Assembly: GCA_002914805.1 (NCBI GenBank)
Contig: JXTB01000065.1
Coordinates: forward strand, 348,814 to 412,813
Length of the DNA: 64,000 bases
Direction of reading: 5' to 3'
Origin: Parasponia andersonii
Lineage: Eukaryota > Streptophyta > Magnoliopsida > Rosales > Cannabaceae
Part shown: positions 22,806 to 35,367 of the stretch, one piece after another
How the letters are laid out: each line of letters starts with the position of its first letter
How positions within the stretch are numbered: position 1 is the stretch's first letter
The notes under the pieces: model-generated
What the model was told of the DNA's origin: nothing
Database searches by the model: none
The model's input: only the letters and a program-made list of their open reading frames with translations
Program-made: the position numbers and the translations under genes

Positions 22806-25560
22806 ATAGTTGATAGTACTGTATACATGAACACCGGGATCTTATCTGTCTTGACCATACTGCCCTTCACTAATCCTAATTTATTTGGCCTATATTTGCC
22901 ATAAACCAAATCTCACATTTTAACTTTCTATTAGAAGAGTGTTAAAGTCATATAAGTCACTAATCTCAATCCTCTAATAGAGTGAAACTCATGTAGCCTC
23001 GTCAGATTTACTCTAATAATAGACAATTGAATTCTGAATAGCTAATTAAATACTATTGTCAAAATCATAATTTTTATGAGAGAATGTTAGCTATCCCATT
23101 TCATTTTCACCTTCAAAATAAGTACTTGCTCACAAAGTGGTTTAAATACCTGTTACAATTCTCACTACCTCCTTAGTCACATGGGACAAAACCCATAAAG
23201 CTTCTTTTAGTGGAGTTCAAACACGAGGAGAGTAGTTAAATGAAGCTCACCTTTACATGCTACTATACTCCCTTTTTCGTCCATAAAATTTTTTTGGAAA
23301 CATGTTAATTTACAATTTCTATTTAAGGGAGAAAAATAATATTTTTATTATTTTTTTAAAGAAAGAATGTGACCTCAAATTAACATCAATCATGCATACT
23401 CATTATATTGAATACTAATACCAAGCTAAGTTCTCTTGCAAACAACTAAGGGAATAAAAAGAAAGGGGAAAAAAAACCTATTTGTAAGTTGGGGTGATAT
23501 GGACATGTATAAAAATCCATAGTCCTAAACAAAAAGACCGGAGAACTAGGTCCTTAATAAGGACCTCTCATTTTCTTGCTTTGAAAAGTCACAAGGGATT
23601 ATTGTTTTGTTCTTTAGACAAAATGTTATTTCACGTTCCAAGAACATGGTCAAGTAGTTTTCCACCATTGAATGCAAAAGGGGTAATTTAGGGAATCTCA
23701 AAATAAACAAAACCTAAACACCACGCTTAAACAGTGGTGGAGTTTGAGTAGGTGCAACGAAGGAAGGACCCGTCGCTTTAGGGGCGCATCCTGTCTTTTG
23801 AAAGGCTAGGATAACACCCATAATCTCTACCCTTTTGGCTCTCATAAAGCTAAAAAAAAAAATCCAATATTTTATCTTTTTATGTTAGTCAATTTGGAGC
23901 TTTTAATTTTTTAACGGAAAGAGTAAAAGTGGAGGGTTCTCTAGGGCTAGAGTCCTGTATCTGACAGAGGGCTACTCTAGTTAAAAGGAATTGATGGACC
24001 ATACGAGAAGAGAAGTCATAACAAAATGGTTAATTTGACATTTTGCAACCTCTCTCAGCGACTACTCGTTTTTCTGTTTTTGGTTTAATGAAGTAGGGAA
24101 CCATGCTTGTAAGTAACTCTACTACAAGAGCTGGTTTTAAATTCAAATTGAGGACATAAAGAGGAGTTGGCTGAGTATTTTTGTCTCACCCATTTGGACT
24201 TTGCAGGCATGGGCTTCATCTGCACCCTTGCCCTACATTTTCTAAGCTTTCACATTTATATGTTGTCATCCAAAAGATTTGGCTTAAATATGTCAAAAGA
24301 TTAAAAATGCTCATGCAGGGTGCACAGCACAAGTGAGTTCTGCAATTAACCCTACAACTATCTTTGAAATCTGCTCAATAAAAATCATTATACAAGGTAA
24401 AAATGTTGGTTACTTCGAACTGGTTGTATTCACGAGTTGGTGTAGAAGAGGTGTGACCACTTTTGAGCTTTCGAAAAATATAGACCTCAAAAGCGTAAAA
24501 TGTTTCCATTATTGAAAAAAAAAAACCATAAAATGTCGATTCCTAATTTCCCTTCTTCCTTGTTTCATTTATTTTTGACCTATCCAAATAAGAAGTTCTA
24601 AATACATCACTATTTAGACTTTGTACCTTCATTTTCTTTTCCTATTTTATAGAATCTTTTTCTTTTAACCATATAAAGTTTTATTAGGAGTGTGGGTATC
24701 CCAGTACAAGATGCATTTTTTCTTATTGTTTGGCAGGTAATATATAATACGATTGATTTTTTTTTTAATATTAACTGTATTTTTTAAAAAAAGTCTCCTT
24801 AATCTTTTTCCGTCTATACTAAACCATACTATCTTGATCAGGGAAAAAAAAAACAGAACTTTTTATACAACAAAGCAAACAGATAGCAATTATATTTAAA
24901 GTTGAAAAGACACTTATAAAACACACTTCTCTATTAATCCTTCTTTTTGTTCTTCTAGTTTTTCACCCGGGTATTATTGTTCTACTTCTAATTGTTCTGG
25001 ATGATCCAAAGAATAAAAATTTGTAGTTAAAATAAATGTAAATTATAAATGTACAAAGTCAAAAATTTGATGGTTTTAGAACTTCCCATCCAAATAGATG
25101 GATAAAACGCATTATAATTATCATTAACTCCTACAAAATAGATACATTTTGGCCATCTTAAACCTAATACACCAACCATTTTATAAGTTAAACTCTAACC
25201 TATTGCACTAAAATTTAGACAAAAAACAATATTCCCTGACTTTTCCTTATTTCATTAGATGATAAAAGTGAAAAAAAAAAAGACATATTAGGACTAAATT
25301 TGTAAGAAGTCATAAAAAGTGGGAATAATAATGGAAATAAAAAAATAATAAAAAAGACCCTAAAAGCTACACCATATAAATAGTATTAAGCTAAATTTGG
25401 TGTAATACTATTCACCACATATTGGAGCCCATTTTTAACACTACGGTGATGTAAAGTGCCACGGGTTTCTACACTTGCAAAAATAAAACAAAAATATGGT
25501 TGGTCAGTGTTTTTTTTTTTCAATTCCAATAACGCTTTTTTTTTTTTTTTAGAGAAATAC
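22806..25560. other. Intergenic AT-rich sequence
   Basis: No gene, RNA gene or repeat end recognised. Frames at 23494-23691 and 24333-24515 are short and show no domain. Confidence 0.45.
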
Positions 25561-25571
25561 CTTTTTAAAGA

Positions 25572-25700
25572 TAGTTACTAGTTATCAATGTTTGCAAAAT
25601 GATAAAAAGTTACCAGTTACTAGTTATGTATTAGTTACAAATATCTTTAGTTATTAGTTATCAATGCTCTAAAACTGGTTACCGGTTACTAGTTTAAAAA
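25572..25700 (+). repeat. Irregular GTTACTAGTTA-type short tandem repeats
   Basis: AGTTACTAGTTATCAATG, AGTTACCAGTTACTAGTTATG, AGTTATTAGTTATCAATG and GGTTACCGGTTACTAG recur within 130 bp, giving a degenerate minisatellite. Confidence 0.6.
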
Positions 25701-25859
25701 ATATATTTTTCTAAATACATTTTAAAAGGTAAAATTTTCCTAAAAAAAAATATGGTACATGATCTAAAAAAAATAAACTCACTTGAATTTGCAGTTCTTT
25801 TCTAAAATTATCTAGATGGACTAATTTTCTCCTTTTACTCATCTAGTTAGAGATGACCT

Positions 25860-26110
25860 TACTCAATGGAGCTATAAAAGTAGGCTAAGTCAAATCCACT
25901 GGCCCAAACCTAAAGTTGAGTCACAAGTACAGGCTCACCGTGCCTTTTTTAAGGAAAAAAAATCTAAAAAAATTTATTTATTAAAAAAATTAATTTAGGG
26001 TCGAGCCGACCCAACTCATCTTAGGCCGAACAAGCTATAGGGCCTAATTAGGCATTAATATATAAATTCTAAATTGGCCTGATTTGCTTATTTTATTCGG
26101 CCCAGGTTGG
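25860..26110. mobile_element. Possible relic of a GC-phrase hAT-like MITE
   Basis: Contains CTGGCCCAAACCTAAAG, GGGTCGAGCCGACCCAAC and GGCCTGATTTGC...CGGCCCAGG phrases typical of degenerate plant inverted-repeat elements. Ends and target duplications are not identified. Confidence 0.25.
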
Positions 26111-26213
26111 AAGCTCTTTTTACTCTATTATACACTATCAGTTCGTAATTCCTAATGCTAAAGGATTAGGATAAATATCTCACGGCTTAGATAGTAGAAT
26201 TTAAATAAAAATG

Positions 26214-26870
26214 GATGAATTGTAAAAAAATATTCTGAAGTTGAGCATTCTACAATTTAAATCCTAAAGTTTAGACTCTACAAAATAATATTATGAGATT
26301 ATGAATTTCTAAAAATTAATACCATTGATTGACTTTTTAAAAAATTTTAGTAATAAAAAAATAATAATATCCTCTATTAAAATTGTATTAGTCATTGTTA
26401 TTTTACTTAATTTTAAGGATATTATTATTTTTTATCAGTTAAAGTTATTCAAAAAGTCAACTTGTGATATTAATTTTCAAAATTCTTAAGCTCCATTTAG
26501 AACCCATATTGTGGAAGAAAAAAGATTATGGGGGAAAAAGTCAAGGAAAAATAAGGAAGAAATAGTTTTCCTATAATTTTACAAAACTTTATTTTGAAAT
26601 TTGTAGCTTAACTATTCAGTATATCTAAATTCTATATATTGAAATATAACATCAAATCTAATTTTTTGCTTTTCATGAAAAGAATCTCTATCCTTTTTTG
26701 TTAGAATCTAAACAAGAGAAAATATAATCTCTTGTAATTTTTTTTCTTTTCCTCTAAAAATCCAAGTTCCAAATGAAGTCTTAATCTCATGGTATTGTTT
26801 TATAGAGTTCAGGCTTTAATATTTAAATTACGGAACATTCAAATTTCATAGTATTTTTTACAATTTACCC
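26214..26870 (+). mobile_element. Palindromic MITE-like element, copy 2, interrupted by a nested element
   Basis: Starts GGATGAATTGTAAAAAAATA and ends TAGTATTTTTTACAATTTACCC, which are inverted copies of each other. The interior repeats motifs of copy 1 (GATTGACTTTTTAAAAAATTT, partner near 26440-26465). Removing the nested insertion at 26489-26780 leaves about 362 bp, close to the 356 bp of copy 1. Confidence 0.65.
26489..26780 (+). mobile_element. Nested MITE (Tourist/PIF-like candidate) with TTA target duplication
   Basis: The left terminus (AGCTCCATTTAGAACC) and the reverse complement of the right terminus (GACTTCATTTGGAAC) are near-matching inverted repeats. TTA flanks both sides (26486-26488 and 26781-26783). 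About 292 bp without coding. The TTA duplication and the CATTTGGAAC-type end suit PIF/Harbinger-derived MITEs; this class is inferred. Confidence 0.65.
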
Positions 26871-29560
26871 AATAACAATAAATGAATTTTTACAATCATA
26901 TGATACAACATCAATAATTTTTTTCCTAAAACTAAATATCAAGCAAATAACAACTTAATAATGTGATCATATTATATAAAGAGGAATGCTAAAAGTACTC
27001 TATTTTATGCCATTTTTTGCACTCTCTCAATATCACTACATGATACGTAGATTTTACTATGAATTGTTACATTATTAAAATACTAAATTAAATAGTATAA
27101 TCACATGTCAGACAATAACACTGAAGAGTATAAAAGAAAATACATTTAGTACTTCTCTTATATAAACTGGCAACTTTGAGAATTGTCTCTTAGTAATAAA
27201 AACTTGGTATCTAAGTACGTAGCATTGCTATGGGATAATACCAACAAAAAATCTATTTATTATGGCTAAATATCACTTTATACTCTCTATTCTTAGAATT
27301 CGGTTGATAATGCAATTCAAAAGTTACAGTAAACGACTTACTTAGAAACCTATTAAAAATAAATATCCAAATTAGTAAATTACCCTCATCAAAACACCCA
27401 AAAGATTTACAAATTAATGTTTATTTGTTTGTTAAGAGGTTTTGAAATTGTTTTTTAATGATTACAAGTTCATTGTATTTTTAAAAGTGAACTTTACAGC
27501 CATCTACAATAAATTACTCTTAAATACATCCCTTTCTTTTCTTGGTAAATTTATGTACGTACTCGATGTATTTTCATATATAATATTTGTTGTATTATTA
27601 ACTATTGCCTTCATCAACAATTTCTCATATAAGTCATATTCATTTGTTAGTTAAGAGGTTTTTAATTTTTTTTTTCAATGTTATGAGTTTATAGTATTAT
27701 AGAAAATGAACTTCAATGCTATTAAATGGAAGAGTACTTATAAGAAATAATTATTTTCTTTTTTCAGATCAATTTAAAAGATGATCACTTTTTTACACCT
27801 ATTTAATAAATGACTACCTTATAATCTTATTTTAATAAATGCCTATTTTTTTAGTTGATCTACTTTTATAAAGTAAATCAATTTAAAAAAAATAAATCAG
27901 TATATTTTGGTATACCAAATATGAAAAAATATTATTTTTTAAATAATTTTAAAAACTCGGCCATATTTTTAACAATGTTTGAAAAATGACTATTTTACAG
28001 ACTTTGATGTGAAATTCAGCAATTTAGCTAAAAAGGCCTAAACGAAAATCATTATTGAATAGCACGACTCTTTTTCTCCTGGTATATCCTTATATGGACT
28101 TGGTACGCTTTCATGTAAACCAATCACACTACTACAATACATCATTTATTAAAATTCCAAATTACAATTTATATACATTTTATTCATAAATACATGATCA
28201 ACTATACAAATCTTACGGAAAAGAAAAGAAAGAGATATACCAATGTGATACATCCAAAAATATCTAAGCAAACAGCTTGATATACGAAGAGAAGAAAATA
28301 GATATTCCATTTAATGGTAATTTTCCGTTCGTAGCAGTAACCGGTAGTAAAAAAAGAGGAGGAAAAAGAAAAAGAGAGAAACAACCAGATAAAGAACAAA
28401 GAAATATTTACCCGTAAAAAAATGATCATAAATTCATAAATTAGTATATGAGGTCATTTACTAATGCAAATTTTAAAAGAATGGATATACACCATATGTT
28501 CTAAAAATATATCCACTCTCTCACTTTTTGGTCAAACTAGTAATTTGAAATGTCTTAAATACCATTAGACACGAACAAATGAAACTAGAGGCCATTGATC
28601 GTTTTTTTTTTTATTTATTTTTTAAATTTTGTTGGTCTCTATATATTTACTTGTCTTTCTTAATATGCTGCCCATAGTTTGGTTTTTTTTTTTTTTTTTT
28701 TAAAATTTAGATGGATGACAAATATTTTAAGTTTGATTAATCATTTTAAATTTTATTGTTAAATATTCAAATATATATATTTTTTTACATACACTTATTT
28801 ACTTATTTCAGTTAATGTACTGAGTATATAATTTTTATATTTAGTATATAAATATATATACCAGATATTTTGTTATTATATTTGAAAAATATACATATAC
28901 TTAAATTAGGCTCAAAATTCAGTCATTTTGCTATAAGATTATTTTTTTTTTGATTGCCTAATCTCTGCATAGATTCATTTTATCCCATCTTAGATTATTT
29001 CTTTAATTATATTTATGTCCTCACTGATTTTTATAAAAGCACTTGTCTGTTAATCTCCAGGATTTATTGGCTTCAACAAATAGCAATTAGCATGTTGAAA
29101 TTACGTGAATTATGTTAATTGGAATTAAGTAGAATACTATTTAAAATATTTTTTTGTGATGATTATTTATGTGATTTTTATTTTCTTTGGATTAGTTTGG
29201 TTATCTATATTGGGAAAACTATTCTTAATGAAATTGGCAATGAATTTAGCATACAACACTTTGGAAATTTATGTGAGATTCTCTAGGGAACGTACGTAGT
29301 TTTTCAATCAAAGTTTAGTAGAATTTATTGATAGGCAATTTCAACTCGCCAATATGATTTTATGATAGAAGTGGATTCATGGTGCTCCAATAATGCCTTC
29401 TGGTCTCTGCAAAACGCAGTGGGTGGGTATGGTGTGGAGAGAGCTTTTACCCTATACTCGATGCTCTCTAACTCTACTACGAACGTTCACACACAACACA
29501 ATTGAGTGAGTTCCGAGTCAAATATTTACCCCCCCTCCCCAAATTTGCAAAACTAAAATG
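26871..29560. other. AT-rich intergenic sequence with diffuse repeats
   Basis: No gene supported. Segments near 27750-28040 and 28690-28930 share phrases such as TTTAAAAAATAATTTT, ATTCAGYMATTTWGCTA and TATACCAAATATG, suggesting very old inverted-repeat or LTR relics. The minus-strand frame at 28202-28429 is a chance hydrophobic frame in AT-rich sequence. Confidence 0.4.
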
Positions 29561-29571
29561 CAATGGTTTAA

Positions 29572-29613
29572 TGGGCCGTTAACTTGTCAGAAAATGGGCC
29601 GATTAGTTGGGCC
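29572..29613 (+). promoter_or_regulatory. Cluster of three TGGGCC (site II-like) motifs
   Basis: TGGGCC at 29572-29577, 29595-29600 and 29608-29613, all on the plus strand within 42 bp. Such motifs cluster in promoters of plant housekeeping genes, but no gene is seen beside this one. Confidence 0.3.
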
Positions 29614-30560
29614 TAATAAGACAGGATCATTGCAGTATCCGCCAAAATAGGGCTTATAAGCCAAATGGCTGAATTTTGGATCACTGTTTGAAAAATAACC
29701 CTTTTTCTAATATTGTTAAATAATGGCCAAATTTTGAAACTTATTTAAAAAATAACCGTTTTCATATTTAATAGATCAAAATATATTGATTTAATTTGTA
29801 TAAAATTGATATATTTTTAAAAGTTTGATTTATTTTGTATAAAACAGATTTAAATTTTTTTAAATTTTGATTTATTTTTTAACTATTATTTATGACTTTT
29901 TAGGAGTTTTCATCGTCAAAAAAACTTTTAGGATGGGTTAAGACATCATACGACGTTGGTTTGTACAATTTTGGTCGATAGTAATGCTTAAGCTACTAGT
30001 ATACATTTGAGGAGTTCATGGATAATTTGTGCTACATAGGATATTAAGTATTGATGTGATACAAATATTTATGAGGTACCAATTTTGCTGATCATTTCAA
30101 ATACTAATAATGCATTGAAAGAGTTTAGTGATCATTCCTGATACGTGAAGAGACACAATACTAGAAAGAAAAATGTATACGAGGGAATGGTTTCTCAGTC
30201 GATGTATAAAGGTCCTTATTTGAAATCATCGCCTAGATTCCATTTAAAAAACTCTATATTGGCCCAAATTCTTTAAAAATTTAAATACATTATTAAAGTT
30301 AAATCAATTGAAAATTCTAGTTTTAACTTAAAAAATTTAATAAAAAAATGTGAATATGATAAATAGAAATAGAGATAGAAGATGAAGGAAATTGTAAATA
30401 AAATAATGGTCGTATAATATGAACCCTAACTTCTATTAGTACAAAACTACATGCAATATTATTTTTTTTTTTATGTTTTTAAATTCTATTTGAATGATTA
30501 GTATAAAAACATTTAGATTATTAGTGCGAGGTTGGGGCAGGTATTCAATCCTAAGCTCAC
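29614..30560. other. AT-rich intergenic sequence
   Basis: Holds a degenerate repeat phrase (TTGAAAAATAACCC...TAATGGCCAAATTTTGAA, 29690-29760) that recurs loosely near 31190-31225 (AAAATAACCCTTTTGCATGG). No gene. Confidence 0.4.
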
Positions 30561-30680
30561 CCCCAACCTATTAAATATTATATAGGTAATTACTACTCTA
30601 TGATTTATATTGTTTATAACCCCCAACCTCTTAAATATTAAATAGGTAATCACTACTCTATGATTTATATTGTTTATAAC
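30561..30680 (+). repeat. 60-bp tandem duplication
   Basis: Two units of exactly 60 bp (30561-30620 and 30621-30680), each from CCCCAACCT to TTGTTTATAAC, differing at a few positions. Confidence 0.93.
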
Positions 30681-30945
30681 GACGAAAACCTATTGGGATT
30701 TTGCAACTGTACATTTTTTTGTTCAATGAAATTAACATCCATAATTTTGTCAAAGTTAATATCCAAGCAGGTTTACTTTTATAATCTCAAAAGGGAAATA
30801 AACATAATTTAATTGAAATACTCAACACAGATCTATATTCAACATATTACATACTCAATATAAAATCTAGATTCAATATATTAGTTGATATATATTAGGA
30901 AAATTCATTTCATTATATCAAATGTAAAAATTGATATAAAAATGG

Positions 30946-31145
30946 ACATTTACTAAGATGAAAAAAATATTTTTCTATAATTTCTCAAGAAGAACAATAT
31001 AATAAATAGTTTTATTTCAAAGATATAAACACGATTACCTTCAAGCAAATAAGAAATAATGGTTACACATAGCTTGATAACAATTATGATGTCTCGAAGA
31101 CAGAGGGTTCTAAGTTCAAATATCTTATCTGTATAAATATAAAAG
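30946..31145 (+). mobile_element. Diverged dispersed repeat, possibly SINE-like at its right end
   Basis: Phrases GGACATTTAC, ATAATTTCTCAAGA, ACCTTCAAGCAAATAAG and CATAGCTTGATAACAATTAT, then CTAAGTTCAAATATCTTATC, recur at 33051-33150 and 33832-33960. The CATAGCT and GTTCAAATAT parts loosely resemble the A and B boxes of a tRNA-derived promoter. Confidence 0.3.
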
Positions 31146-31642
31146 GAAATTTGGGAAACAAAACATTTTGAACGTCAATTTTAATAAAATGCCTACGTTT
31201 TAAAACTATTTGTAAAATAACCCTTTTGCATGGGCGAATATAGTATTAAGCGTAATTATGGTCAAGAAAAACTACTAGTTGTATATTTCATGACGTTTTT
31301 TTCTCCATAATAGTCCACCAATTTAATCTTTATATTTTCACTTTTCAACCTTCGATATCATGAATCATTTGTGATACAAGAACTTTTTTTTTTAGGGGGA
31401 AGGGGGAATCTTGTGATGCGTGGACTATTGATTATCAATTATGATATATATATATATATATGCACCAATTTAATAGTTATTTTGTTTTACCATGTATTGT
31501 TTTTTTATAATTAAAATACATCACACGAATCTTTTTATGGTAAAATATAAAAATAAAAAAAAAATTAAATAATGATTATTTATTTTTATTATTTTAACCT
31601 AATTACCTAAATCGTGGTAGTCATATACACTATTGGATTGGG

Positions 31643-31748
31643 AACCATATATACCTATTAAATATATGATTCCAATTAACTAACAACAATACCTAAACCA
31701 TATATACCTATTAAATATATGATTCCAATTAACTAACAACAATACCTA
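31643..31748 (+). repeat. 53-bp tandem duplication
   Basis: Two near-identical 53-bp units (31643-31695 and 31696-31748), both starting AACCATATATACCTATTAAA. A (TA)n tract follows at once. Confidence 0.9.
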
Positions 31749-31751
31749 TTA

Positions 31752-31754
<3 letters not shown>

Positions 31755-31799
<45 letters not shown>
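31755..31799 (+). repeat. (TA)n microsatellite
   Basis: About 45 bases of uninterrupted TA repeat, directly next to the 53-bp duplication. Confidence 0.95.
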
Positions 31800-31804
<5 letters not shown>

Positions 31805-33351
31805 AAGTTCCAATTTTGCCGATGAGGATGCATATAGAAGTTTTAGGGATCATTCGTGATATAAAAAGAAACTCGACACTTATATTCACGGTGAAGAAAG
31901 TTCATAAACTTTTCATAAAATTATTTAATATCCAGGGACTAATTTATGCAAACGAAATTGTTCCTACTTGAGCCTTACACGTTATTTTGAGAATATAATT
32001 TTTTATCAGATGTTTCTTGCTTGAAGTACTCTTCCCTACAGTTGATATCCAATTAATATTTGCTTTTATATATCTAAAAGTTGTACTACGAATAGATATA
32101 GATTTAGATATACTAAATATTATATTAAGATAGAAATAAAAAAAAAGGTAAATTGTTTTATTTTGATATAATATTGATAAATGGATCCCGTGTAGACTTG
32201 GATTCAATATATAAGTTGACATACCTGGCATACAAATTTATGTGAAAAAGGGAAAGATTACCAAAATAAAGTGTAAAAATGATGGCACTTGGAATCTCAA
32301 TTTTTTAATACCAATACACACATGTTACTTGAAACTATTTAATTAATGTATTAGTAGAACTTATCACAAATAAACTTACAAATAAACTTAAATAACATTC
32401 TCAAATTGAATAGTGATAATCATATGTCCTATAAGTTGATATTAAAAAATAGAGGTGACCATAGTATTGATTGATTAGTACTATATGAAGATTTTTAACG
32501 AAACCGCAGAATAAAGTAGAAAGAAATCTTTAACCATTGCATTAAAGAACCTCTTGCACTAAATATGAGTCTTAAAAACTTTTGGCTAAATTGAAAGAAA
32601 TAATATTTAAAAAGTCATAAATACTGAAAAATATCACAAATCTATTTATCTAAGGAGGATCTTAATAAGATATAACTCAATCGAAATAAATTAAAATCTA
32701 AAATACAAAATTTTTAAATATCCTTCTAAAAGTTATAATATTGTTGAAAGAATATTTAAATATATTATACTTTAATTTCTAACTTATATGTACTTATTTG
32801 TATATAAATATAAATTTATATATAAAAATACTTTTAAAATTGTTATATACATTTAATATGGTGTGATTAATTGTGGGAATAAATATTTTATTATGCATTT
32901 CAAATTGCACCGCGACAATAAAGAAAAGTTTGACCCAAAATAACCATATCGCACTGCAGTGTGTGTGGATTAGTTTGGTTTGAGTGGTTAGATGGAAATT
33001 TGCTCAATCCTATAAAATAATTTGGGATAAAAGTTTGATCTCTAGTAAAAGGGGACATTTACGATAATTTCTCAAGACAAACAAATATATAAATGATTGG
33101 TTTTAAGCTATATGAAAAATGATTTTATCTTCAAGCAAAAAAGGAAGGTGTTTACTATTGGAAAAATAAAACTACCAGATTAATTTTGGAGTTAGGAATT
33201 TTAATCTAGGCCATATTAAGTTTGTTTGAAAATTGAACATAGTTTTCTAAACGCTAAAATGTTTAACTACTAAATTTATTTTGGAGTTACAAATTTAATC
33301 TAGGCTAGATTAAAACTGATTAGTTTCTAAATGCTTAAATGTTTTTGTATA
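31800..33351. other. AT-rich intergenic sequence
   Basis: No gene supported. The minus-strand frame at 31944-32231 shows no domain and lies in AT-rich DNA. The segment 33051-33150 belongs to the diverged repeat described at 30946-31145. Confidence 0.4.
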
Positions 33352-33831
33352 AAATGTTTTTGAAATTAAATCGTGGTTAATTCCATACTTGTAACAACCC
33401 CCTATAAAGTCTATAAATTGACTCCTCCTTCATTCAAGAAAAGACACAAAGCCAACGAACATAAGAAATCTCTCTGAGTTGTCCCTTCTCAAAATCTTAT
33501 TTAGAGTATAAGCTTTATTGTGATAGAGTTTGGGTATATTTTCAGTTTGCTAGAGTGACATTGTGGTGCGACAATCATTGTTCATCAATCATTATATCTT
33601 GGGAGACAAGATGCTTAACGATTTTAATCGAGAGGAGGCGAATCTGTTTTAAAGAGATTATGTGATACATAAACCCTGATTCTTTCATTATAATTTGAGT
33701 GTTATTCTCTTTTCACATTGTTGTTGTTATTTTGTTTATTCTTCTGTTTTATATTGTTAATGTTATTGAAATTTCAGTATTTTGTTTGTTTTTTTACATA
33801 TCCTATAAATATTTTAACTAACAACTATATG

Positions 33832-33958
33832 CATAGCTAAGCTAGTAATTACAATTATCATCGGTATAGAGAGTCCTAAGTTCAAATATCTTATCTATCT
33901 TTCAAATTAATTATATAAAAAATAGTTCTTAAGCCTTAAAAGAAGTAAAAAAAAAAAA
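33832..33958 (+). mobile_element. Putative SINE-like element with poly-A tail (duplicate at 34910-35035)
   Basis: CATAGCTAAGCTAGTAATT loosely fits a pol III A box and GTCCTAAGTTCAAATATC a B box, about 45 bp apart. The segment ends in a run of A at 33946-33958. The second copy is within the duplicated block. A related sequence lies at 31068-31145. Similarity to tRNA boxes is weak. Confidence 0.3.
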
Positions 33959-34280
33959 CAAAGAAGAATGCGTCATTGTGAAAAGTAACAAAAGTTATAT
34001 ATAATAGGAAATGAACAACAAGAAAAAATAAACCCAAAAACACTAAGAGAAAAAAGAAAAATAAAAGAGAAAACCCATAAACATATTAATTTCGAAGGAA
34101 ATTGATTTAAATATTATTATTATTAGGTATTATTTTTGGATTCTAATTGAGTATTAAGTCATTATTGTTTTGGTCAAAATTGAAAAATTGATTTAAAGAT
34201 CCTTAGTGGCCAGACTACACCAGACACCAGCCCTGTCCATTAAACAAATACATCAACAAAATTCGATATTTAGGTCTAAG

Positions 34281-34427
34281 TAGGGATGACAATTATATTC
34301 ATCAATCCATTTACTCACAGATACCTGATTATTTAGGTAAACGGGATGGATCCAAGTATTAAATGGAAAACTCAATTTGAGTAAGGGACGAGTATAAGTA
34401 TATGGTACCCGTCGTTCGTACCTGACC
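34281..34427 (+). mobile_element. Left part of the hAT-like MITE, cut at the N junction
   Basis: TAGGGATGACAATTATATTC begins the same element as at 35368 and runs to the N at 34428. It is the truncated allele of that element rather than a separate insertion. Confidence 0.6.
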
Positions 34428-35367
34428 NAAATGTTTTTGAAATTAAATCGTGGTTAATTCCATACTTGTAACAACCCCCTATAAAGTCTATAAATTGACT
34501 CCTCCTTCATTCAAGAAAAGACATAAAGCCAACGAACATAAGAAATCTCTCTAAGTTGTCCATTCTCAAAATCTTATTTAGAGTATAAGCTTCATTGTGA
34601 TAGAGTTTGGGTATATTTTCAGTTTGTTAGAGTGACATTTGTGGTGCGACAATCATTGTTCATCAATCATTATATCTTGGGAGACAAGATGCTTAACGAT
34701 TTTAATCGAGAGGAGACGAATCTGTTTTAAAGAGATTATGTGATACATAAGCCCGGATTCTTTCATTATAATTTGAGTGTTATTCTCTTTTCATATTGTT
34801 GTTGTTATTTTCTTTATTCTTCTGTTTTATATTGTTAATGTTATTGAAATTTCAGTATTTTGTTTGTTTTTTTACATATCCTATAAATATTTTAACTAAC
34901 AACTGTATGCATAGCTAAGCTAGTAATTACAATTATCATCGGTAGAGAATCCTAAGTTCAAATATCTTATCTATTTTTCAAATTAATTATATAAAAATAG
35001 TTCTTAAGCCTTAAAAGAAGTTAAAAAAAAAAAAACAAAGAAGAATGCGTCATTGTGAAAAGTAACAAAAAGTAACAAAAGTTATATATAATAGGAAATG
35101 AAGAACAAGAAAAAATAAACCCAAAAACACTAAGAGAAAAAAGAAAAATAAAAGAGAAAACCCATAAACATATTAATTTCGGAAGAAATTAATTTAAATA
35201 TTATCATTATTGGGTATTATTTTTGGATTCTAATTGAGTATTAAATCATTATTATTTTTGTCAAAATTGAAAAATTGATTTAAAGATCCTTAGTGGCCAG
35301 ACTGCACCAGTCACCAGCCCCGTCCATTAAACAAATACATCAACAAAATTCGATATTTAGGTCTAAG

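Noticed and set aside
22547-22904. Short frames near a (TC)n tract as a gene
   Set aside because: Three overlapping frames with no conserved motif; the Ser-Leu run is the microsatellite.
28202-28429. Hydrophobic 75-codon minus-strand frame
   Set aside because: Phe/Ile/Leu richness follows from AT-rich DNA; no signal-peptide context or similarity.
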